A stretch of 64,000 nucleotides of DNA. Origin: an uncultured bacterium. Lineage in GTDB: Bacteria; Planctomycetota; UBA8108; UBA1146. Location: positions 26,504 to 90,503 of the forward strand of contig CAJXMG010000010.1 in NCBI GenBank assembly GCA_913056395.1, read 5' to 3'. Below are positions 17,204 to 26,281 of this stretch, piece by piece. A program made the translations under genes and the position numbers. The stretch's first letter is position 1. Each line of letters opens with the position of its first letter. The notes under the pieces were generated by a model. The model ran no database searches. It had not been told where the DNA came from and worked only from the letters and a program-made list of their open reading frames with translations.

Positions 17204-18062
17204 CGGATCTGAGAAGGATTTGCCCTGCGGCTCTTCCATCGTTTCGGTGATCGCACTCCTGGAAGAGGCGGGGGACGAGCTCCTCGGTTATCGCCATCAA
17301 CTCCTTGAAGAAGGTCTGAACGTCGAAAAGAAGGGCTTTCGTGATCTGGTCACGGAGGCGGATCATGCGGCGGAAGCGCGTCTGATCGAAGGGCTGAAAA
17401 GTCTTTTTCCCGGCGATTCCATCTACAGTGAAGAGTCGGGAGAAGTCTCCAGCGCAGGAGATCGAAGGTGGATCCTAGACCCCTTGGACGGGACGACCAA
17501 TTTTGCTCACGGGCATCCCTTCTTTGCGATATCTGCGGGGCTTTGGGATCCTCAGGGGCCGTTGGCTGCAGTCATTCATGCGCCACTCCTTGCGGATACC
17601 TGGTGGGCGATTCGTGGTCAGGGGGCCTGGCATCATCCGGTTACCGGTGGAGTGAATTCCCTCCACGTCAAATCCAAATCAGATCTCTCTTCCGCATTGT
17701 TGGCGACAGGGTTCAGTTACTCTCGCAAGGAACTGGAGTGTGGTGCGCTGTCAGTCTTCGATGGCTTGCTTCGTGATGCCCGTGAGATTCGTCGGGGCGG
17801 CAGTGCCTGTCTCGATCTGGCTCACACAGCTGCAGGCGTTTTTGATGCTTTCTGGGAGTTTCGGTTGGCTCCCCACGATGTCGCTGCGGGGGCCTTGCTG
17901 GTTCTGGAGGCGGGAGGAACTGTGACCGATGGATTCGGCGGGAATGACTGGTTGCACGGTGGAAGCGTCGTCGCTGGGGTTCCCAATTTGCAGGCCGAGA
18001 TTCAGTCCCGAGTCGCTTCCGTCGCCAAAAGCCTGATCGTCGAAGGTGAAGCGGATCGATGA
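17193..18062 (+). CDS. Inositol monophosphatase family phosphatase
   Basis: Magnesium-dependent phosphatase of the inositol monophosphatase / 3'-phosphoadenosine phosphatase superfamily. The metal-site signature [20 protein letters not shown] is complete, preceded by the conserved Glu in SIYSEESGE and DLVTEAD; the second Asp motif appears as [18 protein letters not shown]. The likely start is GTG at 17193, with AGGGG just upstream, overlapping ddl by 11 bases; a GTG at 17181 is also possible. The substrate (inositol phosphate, sugar phosphate or PAP) cannot be determined. Its ATGA end overlaps the uvrA start. Confidence 0.88.
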   Translation: MAANGSEKDLPCGSSIVSVIALLEEAGDELLGYRHQLLEEGLNVEKKGFRDLVTEADHAAEARLIEGLKSLFPGDSIYSEESGEVSSAGDRRWILDPLDGTTNFAHGHPFFAISAGLWDPQGPLAAVIHAPLLADTWWAIRGQGAWHHPVTGGVNSLHVKSKSDLSSALLATGFSYSRKELECGALSVFDGLLRDAREIRRGGSACLDLAHTAAGVFDAFWEFRLAPHDVAAGALLVLEAGGTVTDGFGGNDWLHGGSVVAGVPNLQAEIQSRVASVAKSLIVEGEADR

Positions 18063-21000
18063 AAAAAAACGCCGGTCGCCCCCTCATTGTTCGGGGGGCT
18101 CGTGAAAACAACCTGCAGAATCTCGATGTGGAAATCCCACGGGAAAGACTGGTTGTTGTCACCGGTGTCAGTGGATCAGGCAAGTCCACACTGGCTCATC
18201 AAATTATTTGCCGGGAGGGACAGCGTCGCTTTGTCGAGAGCCTGAGTCCTTATGCCCGCCAGTATCTGGGTCGAATGGATCGTCCCCAGGTGGAAATGGT
18301 CGAGGGGCTCAGCCCGACGATTGCCATCGATCAAAAGACCATTTCCCGAAACCCCCGATCGACGGTGGGAACCATCACGGAAATTCTCGATCTCATGCGC
18401 TTGCTGTATGCCCGGCTGGGAACTCCCCATTGTCCGAGTTGCGGTGGGCTGATCGAGGGTCGCAGTCGTGAACAAATCGTCTTGCATGCATGGCATCACC
18501 ATGCAGGCGAACAGGTCACGGTATGCGCCCCGATCGTGTTGGAGCGCAAGGGGGAGTACCGCAAGGAACTGGACGATCTGCGGGAGCAGGGTTTCCAGAG
18601 AGTCCGTGTCGATGGCGAGATTCTCCATCTGTCGGAAGATATTGTCCTTGCGAGATACGAGCGTCACACCATTGAAATTGTTCTCGACCGAATGAAGCTG
18701 GTCGATGGCAAAAGGGGGCGATTCGCCGAGGCGGTGGAAAAAGCCCTCGCTCTGGGGGATGGATTGGTTGATCTGGTGATTGGAGATGAGGGGCACCTCT
18801 TCTCCAGTCGATTCGGTTGCCATGAGTGTTCCGTCACGATCCCTGAATTGGAACCGCGCCTCTTTTCATTCAATAGCCCCCTTGGGGCGTGTGAGCGCTG
18901 TGACGGTTTGGGGCGAAGACGCTCTCCCTCCTTCACCAGTGTGGTCCGCGATGAGGATCTGTCCATCGAGGAGGGGGCTCTTCAACCAAGAAAACAGGGC
19001 AAGGCGATTCGCGGACTGGGTATTCCCTGGAAAGTTCTGGAGGAAGCTCTCAAGGCTGGAAAAGTGGACCCCACCAAACCGTGGAAGAAACTGACGGAAA
19101 GGGCTCGCAGATTTGTACTGGAAGGATCTGCGGCAGTGGGCTCCAAGGCAGATTGGCCGGGGCTTTTCCATTTGGCCGAGGTTTCCTACGATTTGCATGG
19201 CGGCCGCGAACTGGAGCGCTGGATGCCTTACGCCCCTTGCAGGGGCTGCGACGGTTCTCGACTTCAGCCTGCAGCGCGATCAGTGAGATTCCATGATGCG
19301 GGGATCGATGAAGTATCCGCGATGACGGTCGAGGAAGCGCAGGTCTTTTTCGAGTCCCTCGAATTGGATGCCCGGGAATTGCTGATCGGTCAGTCCATCT
19401 TCCCGGAGATCCGAGCCCGGTTGGAATTTCTCAAGAAAGTGGGCCTGGGTTATCTGGCCATCGATCGTTCCGCAGACACGCTTTCCGGGGGAGAGGCGCA
19501 ACGGATTCGCCTGGCGAGCCAGTTGGGAAGTGGCTTGCGGGGGGTTCTCTATGTTCTCGATGAGCCTTCCATCGGCCTGCATGCTTCAGACAACAGCACC
19601 ATGCTGGAAATGCTCAGGGGGTTGCGTGACAAGGGCAACTCCCTGCTGGTCGTGGAGCATGATCGTGAGACCATCGAGTCCGCCGATCATGTGGTCGATA
19701 TCGGTCCTGGCGCGGGAATCCACGGTGGTGTGCTGACCGGAGAAGGGTCCGTCACTCAACTGAAGAAAAGTGCGGCTTCCGTAACGGGGCAGTACCTGAG
19801 TGGCAAAGCGGAAATCCCGGTTCCAGAGGAGCGCCGGCTGTCGGAAGAGAGTCTTCTCATTCGCGGTGCACGAATGCACAACCTGAAAGACATCGATGTT
19901 GAAATTCCGCTCCAGTCTCTGGTCGTGGTTACCGGAGTCAGTGGTTCCGGCAAGAGCACGCTGATTCAGGGAATTCTCCAACCCGCAGTCTCAGAGCATC
20001 TGGAACTTTTGACAGAGGCTCCCGGAGATCATGATTCGGTCGAAGGTCTCGAGAACATCGACAAGTTGATTCGTATTGATCAAAGCCCCATCGGCAGAAC
20101 ACCCCGCTCCAATCCGGGAACCTACACCAAAGTCTTCGACGATATTCGTGAACTCTTTTCGAAAACGCCGGAAGCTCGAGCGCGCGGTTGGAAGAAGGGG
20201 CGCTTCTCCTTCAACGTCAAAGGGGGGCGTTGTGAAGCGTGCGAAGGCGCGGGTGTAACCACCATTGGCATGCAGTTCATGGCGGATATTCAGGTGGTCT
20301 GCGATGAATGTCATGGAACCCGTTTCAACGAGGAAACACGAACTGTGCGATGGCGTGGGCATGACATCGCTGAAGTTCTTGCGTTGTCCATCGACGATGC
20401 GACCAAACTCTTTGAAGATGTTCCGCAGGTTTTCAATACGTTGGAAACATTGCAGAAGGTGGGGCTTGGATATGTTTCCCTCGGGCAACCGAGTACGACC
20501 CTTTCCGGTGGTGAAGCCCAGAGAGTCAAGTTGGCCACTGAACTGCGCAAGCGCAGTACGGGCAACACCCTTTACATCCTCGATGAACCGACGACAGGGC
20601 TTCACTTTGCAGATGTGGAAAATCTGCTGGCCTGTTTGCACGCGCTGGTGGATCGAGGTAACTCGGTCATCATCATCGAGCACTGTATGGACGTCATCAA
20701 ACAAGCCGATCACGTCATCGATCTGGGGCCCCTCGGTGGTGGGGGGGGCGGCGAAATCGTCTGTTGCGGAACTCCGGAAGAGATCGCCGAATCCGGAGGC
20801 CTGACAGGTGAAGCACTGCTCCCCGAGTTGTACGGAAGCCGAAAGTCATCCCAGCGCAAGGGGAAGAAGCGGGGTTCGGGAAAGGGTGAACCCAGTGATC
20901 GCTTTGTGATTGAGGGAGCCCGTCAGAACAATCTGAAAGATGTTCGCCTGGAGATACCAGCAGGCAAGATGACCGTGATCACCGGTCCCAGTGGATCTGG

Positions 21001-23773
21001 CAAGAGTACGCTGGCCTTTGACATTCTGTTTTCAGAGGGTCAAAGGAGATATCTGGAGAGCCTGTCCACCTATGCTCGGCGATTTCTGGGCAGAATGGAC
21101 CGGGCGAATGTGGATCGTGTGGAGGGGATTGCACCCGCAGTGGCCATCGACCAGAGAAATCGGGGAAGCAATCCCCGCTCAACGGTCGCGACCACCACTG
21201 AAATCTACGACTATCTGCGCATCTTCTTTGCGAGGGCCGGGAGTGCTCACTGTACCCATTGCGAGGCCCCCTTGTCCGAGGCGACTCCGGCTGCAGCCAG
21301 CAAGGCCATCATGGAGCTTCGCGGAAATGAACCCACGCTGCTTCTTGCTCCGCTCAAGAAACCGTTTCCGGATCTGGAATCCCTTCAACGGGAAGGATTC
21401 GCCCGCCTCAGACTGGACGGTGGCAGGGTTCTGAGAATCGACGAGCTGGCTGATTCCTTTGACGGGGAATCTCTCGAGCAGCTGGACGTGGTCATCGACC
21501 GGGTCAAACCTGAAAGGTCGGGCAGGGCCAGGGTTTCAGAAAGCGTGGAGGAGTGTTACCGCCGTGGGGGTGATCGCATCGTGGTGGCCAATGCAGAAGG
21601 GGAAGAGGTTCTGCGATTCACGCGGCATCTTTCCTGTCCGCAAGGTCACATGATGCTGGGCCAGGAACTCACACCGCGACTCTTCTCCTTCAATCATCAT
21701 TCAGGGGCATGCGGTCATTGCTCGGGCCTTGGAATCCTGAAGCAGGTGGATCCCCGCCTGTTGATTACAGACCCGGACCAACCCCTCTTCAACGGAGCGA
21801 TGGATCATCGCCTTGGATCGTGGATTGGCCGCCGGAGTTCCCGTGTTCGCAAAGTCATCGATGCCGCATTGATCGCCCATGGTTTTGATCCGGACGATCC
21901 TGTCAGTGAGTTGGGTGAAGAGGGTTGGAATATCATTTTGCATGGCACCGGAGAGCAGTCGTATCCGGTAACCTTCCGTACCCGCCGGGGTTCAGGCCGA
22001 CTCCGGAGAGTGACCGGTTCCACCTGGGAAGGCCTGATTCGCCGGGTATCGATCTGGCATCAGCGGGCGGGTTCTCCCCGGTGGCGTCGGGCGATCGAGG
22101 ATCATTTGGCGATCAGACCATGTCCTGATTGCCACGGCGGTCGCCTCAAGCCCGAGCTGTTGGCGGTCAAGATCGGCGGTCTCAACATCTCCGAGGTGTG
22201 TGCTCTGACGGTATCTGAAGGATTGAAGTTTTTCGAATCACTCAAGCTGGATGGTCACCGCCGTGAAGTCGCTGAGCAGATCCATCGTGAAGTGGCAAGC
22301 AGGCTGGGATTCCTGGAGAGGGTAGGGCTTGGATATCTTGCCCTCGACCGGGCGACCGAATCCCTTTCTGGAGGTGAAGCGCAGAGGATTCGATTGGCGA
22401 CACAGATCGGCAATCAACTGGTAGGTGTTCTCTATGTTCTCGACGAACCGACCATTGGATTACACCCGAGGGATGTGGATCGTCTACTCGATTCGCTGAT
22501 TTCCCTGAAGGATCAGGGGAATACCCTGGTCGTAGTTGAGCATGACGAAAAAACGATGGATCGTGCGGATCACATCGTCGACATGGGGCCCGGTGCCGGA
22601 GTCGGCGGTGGAGAAGTGGTCGCTGAGGGAACCCCCACTGCCATTCGCAAGAATCGCAAGTCGCTGACTGGAGCATTTCTGTCGGGGAAAGAGCAGGTGC
22701 ACGAGGTCAATGAACGGCGCACACCCCAAGGCGATGGTCTGACGATTGTTGGAGCCAAAGCCAACAACCTGAAAGATTTGACGGTCGATATTCCGACCGG
22801 TGTCCTGACCTGTGTCACGGGCGTTTCCGGGTCAGGAAAGTCCTCCCTGATCATGGACATCCTTTCCAGGGAATTGGCGACCCGTCTCGCCGGTGCTCGA
22901 CCCGCCAGCGCAGAGCATGAACGCATCGAAGGGGTCGACCAGTTTGATGGTCTCGGTGTCATCGACCAGCAACCCCTTGGACGGACTCCTTCATCGAATG
23001 CGGCCACCTACACTGGATTGATGGCTCCACTGCGAGGTTTGTACGCGAAAACACCTCTCGCCCGCCTGCGCGGTTGGGGTCCGGGACGCTTCTCTTTCAA
23101 TGTGGCCGGTGGTCGCTGTGAAAGTTGTGAGGGCAAGGGGGGGGTGTTGATCGAAATGCACTTCCTCAGCGACGTCTGGGTGCGCTGTGACGATTGCCAT
23201 GGAAAACGTTATGAACCCGAGACCCTGGAGGCTCGCTGGAAAGGTCACAGCATCGCAGACGTGCTGGAGATGGACGTGCGCATGGCACGCCAGGTTTTCC
23301 AGGATGTTCCGGCAGTGGCGACGATGCTGACTGCGCTGGAAGAGGTCGGGCTCGGTTATCTTTCCCTGGGCCAATCTGCAACGACCCTTTCTGGGGGCGA
23401 AGCACAAAGGGTCAAACTGGCATCTGAATTGGGTCGCAGATCACGGGGCAGAAAAGTCTACATTCTGGATGAACCGACTACGGGTCTTCACTTCGGTGAT
23501 GTTCGCCTGCTGGTCCAAATGTTGCACCGACTGGTTGACCGGGGAGATACGGTGATCGTCATCGAGCATGACATGGATCTGGTCGCCAGTGCGGATCATG
23601 TCATCGATATGGGGCCGGAAGGTGGCGACAAAGGCGGCAGCATCGTCGTCGCTGGTACACCGGAGGAGGTTGCGGCCTGTAAAAAGAGTTTTACCGGTGC
23701 AGCCTTGAAAAAGGTTTTGGCGTCAACGTCCAGAAGTGTGCACAAGTCTGGGCGGAAAAAGTCAGCCGGTTGA
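18059..23773 (+). CDS. uvrA: Double-length excinuclease subunit UvrA (two UvrA copies in one chain)
   Basis: Damage-recognition ATPase of nucleotide excision repair. At 1904 residues it is two UvrA proteins in tandem, joined by a basic Ser/Lys/Gly linker around residues 925-945. Four Walker A loops are visible (Lys near 42, 631, 982 and 1594), and each of the four ATPase modules has an LSGGEAQR signature and a DEPSIGLH or [12 protein letters not shown] Walker B. The C-terminal zinc module is intact in both halves (GRCEAC...CDECHG and GRCESC...CDDCHG). The first-half insertion-domain zinc motif is normal (CHEC...CERC), but in the second half it reads C1193-P-Q-G-H1197 with C1218-x2-C1221, so His may replace a Cys. 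Chlamydial UvrA is also about this size. It is last in its operon and overlaps the convergent lipoprotein gene by 12 bases. Confidence 0.97.
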   Translation: MKKNAGRPLIVRGARENNLQNLDVEIPRERLVVVTGVSGSGKSTLAHQIICREGQRRFVESLSPYARQYLGRMDRPQVEMVEGLSPTIAIDQKTISRNPRSTVGTITEILDLMRLLYARLGTPHCPSCGGLIEGRSREQIVLHAWHHHAGEQVTVCAPIVLERKGEYRKELDDLREQGFQRVRVDGEILHLSEDIVLARYERHTIEIVLDRMKLVDGKRGRFAEAVEKALALGDGLVDLVIGDEGHLFSSRFGCHECSVTIPELEPRLFSFNSPLGACERCDGLGRRRSPSFTSVVRDEDLSIEEGALQPRKQGKAIRGLGIPWKVLEEALKAGKVDPTKPWKKLTERARRFVLEGSAAVGSKADWPGLFHLAEVSYDLHGGRELERWMPYAPCRGCDGSRLQPAARSVRFHDAGIDEVSAMTVEEAQVFFESLELDARELLIGQSIFPEIRARLEFLKKVGLGYLAIDRSADTLSGGEAQRIRLASQLGSGLRGVLYVLDEPSIGLHASDNSTMLEMLRGLRDKGNSLLVVEHDRETIESADHVVDIGPGAGIHGGVLTGEGSVTQLKKSAASVTGQYLSGKAEIPVPEERRLSEESLLIRGARMHNLKDIDVEIPLQSLVVVTGVSGSGKSTLIQGILQPAVSEHLELLTEAPGDHDSVEGLENIDKLIRIDQSPIGRTPRSNPGTYTKVFDDIRELFSKTPEARARGWKKGRFSFNVKGGRCEACEGAGVTTIGMQFMADIQVVCDECHGTRFNEETRTVRWRGHDIAEVLALSIDDATKLFEDVPQVFNTLETLQKVGLGYVSLGQPSTTLSGGEAQRVKLATELRKRSTGNTLYILDEPTTGLHFADVENLLACLHALVDRGNSVIIIEHCMDVIKQADHVIDLGPLGGGGGGEIVCCGTPEEIAESGGLTGEALLPELYGSRKSSQRKGKKRGSGKGEPSDRFVIEGARQNNLKDVRLEIPAGKMTVITGPSGSGKSTLAFDILFSEGQRRYLESLSTYARRFLGRMDRANVDRVEGIAPAVAIDQRNRGSNPRSTVATTTEIYDYLRIFFARAGSAHCTHCEAPLSEATPAAASKAIMELRGNEPTLLLAPLKKPFPDLESLQREGFARLRLDGGRVLRIDELADSFDGESLEQLDVVIDRVKPERSGRARVSESVEECYRRGGDRIVVANAEGEEVLRFTRHLSCPQGHMMLGQELTPRLFSFNHHSGACGHCSGLGILKQVDPRLLITDPDQPLFNGAMDHRLGSWIGRRSSRVRKVIDAALIAHGFDPDDPVSELGEEGWNIILHGTGEQSYPVTFRTRRGSGRLRRVTGSTWEGLIRRVSIWHQRAGSPRWRRAIEDHLAIRPCPDCHGGRLKPELLAVKIGGLNISEVCALTVSEGLKFFESLKLDGHRREVAEQIHREVASRLGFLERVGLGYLALDRATESLSGGEAQRIRLATQIGNQLVGVLYVLDEPTIGLHPRDVDRLLDSLISLKDQGNTLVVVEHDEKTMDRADHIVDMGPGAGVGGGEVVAEGTPTAIRKNRKSLTGAFLSGKEQVHEVNERRTPQGDGLTIVGAKANNLKDLTVDIPTGVLTCVTGVSGSGKSSLIMDILSRELATRLAGARPASAEHERIEGVDQFDGLGVIDQQPLGRTPSSNAATYTGLMAPLRGLYAKTPLARLRGWGPGRFSFNVAGGRCESCEGKGGVLIEMHFLSDVWVRCDDCHGKRYEPETLEARWKGHSIADVLEMDVRMARQVFQDVPAVATMLTALEEVGLGYLSLGQSATTLSGGEAQRVKLASELGRRSRGRKVYILDEPTTGLHFGDVRLLVQMLHRLVDRGDTVIVIEHDMDLVASADHVIDMGPEGGDKGGSIVVAGTPEEVAACKKSFTGAALKKVLASTSRSVHKSGRKKSAG

Positions 23774-24193
23774 GCCCGGAAAAAGATTTTCCCACCAGAC
23801 GCGGTGCTCCTCTGGAGCGACTTTCAGCAGGGATGATTTAGCCATGTAGCGATAGACGGGAGCGGTTTCCCTGTGGGGGCCTGCTAGAACCAGGATCGCT
23901 GCCCTGGCATTGTAGCGAACCCAGCGATCGTCATCGTTGAGCAGGGGAAAGAGCAGGGGGACAGTCGAGCGATCGCCACCCTGTTGAATCATGTGGATCG
24001 TCTGGGTTCTCATGACTGCATCTTCTGAGAGCAGTCCGGGCCATCGTCCTCCGCCATCGCTGACTTGAGGTCCGGGGGTCTGGCAACCGGAAAGAGTCGC
24101 GAGGAGAGTGGAGGCAACAACAAGGCTGAAGCACCATTGCTTCAGGAAGGTGAACCGGAAGAAGGGCAGGGGGTGGGATGTGTCTGGTTTCAT
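23762..24193 (-). CDS. Small lipoprotein with HEAT-like repeat
   Basis: Probable membrane-anchored lipoprotein of 143 residues, function unknown. The N-terminal signal segment ends in the lipobox LLATLSGC, with Cys as the lipidated residue. The mature part has a helical region where RTQTIHMIQQGGDRSTVPLL and LLNDDDRWVRYNARAAILVL look like one to two HEAT repeats. It faces uvrA tail to tail with a 12-base overlap. The region upstream of its ATG contains a 12-bp palindrome and a structured inverted repeat. Confidence 0.8.
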   Translation of the reverse strand: MKPDTSHPLPFFRFTFLKQWCFSLVVASTLLATLSGCQTPGPQVSDGGGRWPGLLSEDAVMRTQTIHMIQQGGDRSTVPLLFPLLNDDDRWVRYNARAAILVLAGPHRETAPVYRYMAKSSLLKVAPEEHRVWWENLFPGSTG

Positions 24194-24213
24194 GACACGC
24201 TTCTATCCCAAAT

Positions 24214-24225
24214 CCACCATGGTGG
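24214..24225. promoter_or_regulatory. 12-bp perfect palindrome, possible operator
   Basis: CCACCATGGTGG lies 21 bases upstream of the lipoprotein start in the short divergent gap. Its perfect symmetry and position fit a dimeric regulator site, but a chance NcoI-like palindrome is possible. Confidence 0.3.
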
Positions 24226-24239
24226 TCAAGTCCAGTCGG

Positions 24240-24294
24240 GTGGTTGCTGCCTTCCCCGGGTGATACCCTGAGCACCCGGTGCCGAACCAACCAC
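24240..24294. other. Two-tier hairpin in the divergent gap
   Basis: An outer 7-bp stem pairs GTGGTTG (24240-24246) with CAACCAC (24288-24294). It encloses an inner perfect 7-bp stem, CCGGGTG (24256-24262) with CACCCGG (24273-24279) around a 10-base loop. The element can fold on either strand and falls in the 5' leader of both flanking genes. The minus-strand version carries GGGGAAGGCAGCAACC, which recalls the signal recognition particle RNA core, but the fold does not match. It may be a leader structure or a small RNA. Confidence 0.45.
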
Positions 24295-24301
24295 GCAGAA
24301 A

Positions 24302-25381
24302 TTGAGGCGATACTTGCGACCCCTGAACTGTGACCATTTGATCATTGGGGCTGGATCCACCGGGTTGGCGGTGGCGGATCACCTTCTGCGTCGGGACGCT
24401 GGCTCCGTCATTTTGATCGACAGCCAGGAGACTCCACAGGCAAGGATGGGCGAGAGCCGGGTTCCCCTTCTTTTTCCTTCTTTCCGCAAAATGGAATCAA
24501 CTGAGATCCAGAATCACGCTCACAGAGGCCTGGAATTGTACGAGGGCTGGTCCAGTTGGCTCGAAAAGGACCCCGGGTTTCGCAAATGTGGGTCGTTGAT
24601 CGTCGACGAATCGATTTCCGCAGAGATGGATCGTTTGAATACAGAGGAACTGCAGCGGCGGTGGTCCAGTTTGGGTGAATGGTCGGGAGTTGCCGCTTTT
24701 GACCCCCAGAGTGGAATCGTCGACGGCCAGGAAGTCCTTGGAGCCCTGCTTTGGAGATTGCGCAAATTCGGCGGTCGATTTTATGGGGGCAATACCCTTC
24801 AACTCCTCGAGGAGCAGGAGGACGGGGTCCACTTCGTCACTTCCAGGCGGGAAGGATTCGCGGGAAAGGTCTACCTGTGCCACGGATCTGCGGCGCCATT
24901 CCTGATGAAAGATTTGGGTGTTCGTCATCGACAAAATGTCGAAACACTTTGTGAATTTACACTGGGTCTGTCAGGCGACTTTCCTCCCCTGATTCATTGG
25001 CCCGATGAAAAAGCGACGCTCTATGCCACAGAGCCTGGAGCAGTAGAGCTTCACCTGTCGACCGGCCCCGGTGAGCTTTTGCCCGGGGGAAACCTTGCAA
25101 CCGCCGAGGTCAGTTGGAAGCGTCTGGGTCAATTTCGAGAGACGTGGGATTCCCGGATTCCAGGATTGTCAGATGCGGTCATCCGCAAGGCCCGTGCTCG
25201 TCATCGTCGAGTCTGCGACTCCGCTTCTCTGGAAGTGGTCTCTTCCGCCTACGGACGAATCTACATGCCTGCTGCTGCCGGTGAATTTCAGGAACTGTTG
25301 TTCCCGGCAATGGCAGAAGTTCTGGTTGAGCAGGTTCTGTCCGGCTCGTCAGGAGGATTGTTGGAAGATCTGGGGGGGTAG
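24302..25381 (+). CDS. FAD-dependent oxidoreductase, D-amino acid oxidase-like
   Basis: Flavoprotein of the DAO/glycine oxidase-like superfamily, 359 residues, substrate unknown. The N-terminal dinucleotide fold is DHLIIGAGSTGLAVADHLLRR, cut here to its GxGxxG core IIGAGSTGLA, followed by an acidic end of the second strand in VILIDSQE. The C-terminal part contains CDSASLEVVSSAYGRIYMPA. There is no ATG in the open frame before the fold; TTG at 24302 is the most upstream candidate, so the start is uncertain. It is followed three bases later by an aminotransferase and then an acyl-CoA synthetase, suggesting one operon. Confidence 0.75.
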   Translation: MRRYLRPLNCDHLIIGAGSTGLAVADHLLRRDAGSVILIDSQETPQARMGESRVPLLFPSFRKMESTEIQNHAHRGLELYEGWSSWLEKDPGFRKCGSLIVDESISAEMDRLNTEELQRRWSSLGEWSGVAAFDPQSGIVDGQEVLGALLWRLRKFGGRFYGGNTLQLLEEQEDGVHFVTSRREGFAGKVYLCHGSAAPFLMKDLGVRHRQNVETLCEFTLGLSGDFPPLIHWPDEKATLYATEPGAVELHLSTGPGELLPGGNLATAEVSWKRLGQFRETWDSRIPGLSDAVIRKARARHRRVCDSASLEVVSSAYGRIYMPAAAGEFQELLFPAMAEVLVEQVLSGSSGGLLEDLGG

Positions 25382-25384
25382 CCG

Positions 25385-26281
25385 TTGAGTAACGAGTCGA
25401 CCTTTCCCCGATTCTGGTGTGATGGAGTGCCTCAGATCCTCGACCAGTCGACCTTGCCCCTGCATCATCCTGCGGTGCTTTACGGTGAAAGTGCCTTTGA
25501 AACCTTCCGGGTGATCGACGAAACGCCTCTGTATCTCGAAGAACATTTGAAGCGTCTTTGCGCAACGGTTGCTGAACTGGGGCTAGGAGATCTACCCTAT
25601 TTTTGCGATGTCGAGGAGGAGGTTCGTCAGGCACTGGATACCCTTCCCAAGGCAGACCACGGCTGGCGGGTTCGCATGACCCTGATCAGCGATCGGATCA
25701 GTCTGATGGGGCTGGATGGGGAAGAGGCTCCGATTCAACGCTGGTTGATGGCGGTTCCCCTTCCCGATCCCGTTGAGCTTTCCCGTCCATTGCGAGTCTG
25801 TTTTTCGACGTATCGCAAGATCCCCCCGTCCTCCCTGTCTCCTGCCATGAAACATGGAAATTATCTCTCTTCATTGCTGTCGTTGAGGGAGGCGCAGAAG
25901 AAGGGCTACGACGACGCCATTCTGCTCACCGAATCGGGGGTCGTGACCGAAGCCACGGCCTCCAATCTTTATTGGGTAAAGAATGAACAATTGCTGACCT
26001 GTGTTTCAGATCTTGTTTTTCCCGGGTTGACCCGCGACAGGGTTCAGGAATACGCCCGAGAGGCGGGGCTGATAGTGACGGAAGGTTCCTTTTCCGTGGA
26101 GGATCTCATGGGTGCGGACGAGGTGTTTGTGACCTCTTCGATCCGTGGAGTGGTGCCACTGATTGCCGTGGAGCAGACCCCTTTTCATGGGGGGAACCAG
26201 GATTCGATTACCTGCAAGATTGCATCGGGCCTCCGGGATATGGATCTTCAGGAAGTAGCCCGTAAAGGAGAAGCATCATGA
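25385..26281 (+). CDS. Class IV PLP-dependent aminotransferase / aminodeoxychorismate lyase-like
   Basis: Fold-type IV enzyme, related to branched-chain aminotransferase, D-amino acid aminotransferase and PabC, 298 residues. HHPAVLYGESAFETFRVIDE near the N-terminus, and then KHGNYLSSLLSLREAQKKGY with the PLP lysine and LLTESGVVTEATASNLYWV, are family hallmarks. VFVTSSIRGVVPL near the C-terminus matches the phosphate-side loop. Which of the three activities it has cannot be read from the sequence. The start is TTG at 25385, three bases after the oxidoreductase stop, and the stop overlaps the next ATG (ATGA). Confidence 0.85.
   Translation: MSNESTFPRFWCDGVPQILDQSTLPLHHPAVLYGESAFETFRVIDETPLYLEEHLKRLCATVAELGLGDLPYFCDVEEEVRQALDTLPKADHGWRVRMTLISDRISLMGLDGEEAPIQRWLMAVPLPDPVELSRPLRVCFSTYRKIPPSSLSPAMKHGNYLSSLLSLREAQKKGYDDAILLTESGVVTEATASNLYWVKNEQLLTCVSDLVFPGLTRDRVQEYAREAGLIVTEGSFSVEDLMGADEVFVTSSIRGVVPLIAVEQTPFHGGNQDSITCKIASGLRDMDLQEVARKGEAS

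Noticed and set aside
24201..24310. Signal recognition particle RNA on the minus strand
   Set aside because: The motif GGGGAAGGCAGCAACC recalls the SRP core, but the expected short apical stem with a GGAA tetraloop cannot form and the actual best pairing is a different two-tier hairpin; the ends also do not pair.
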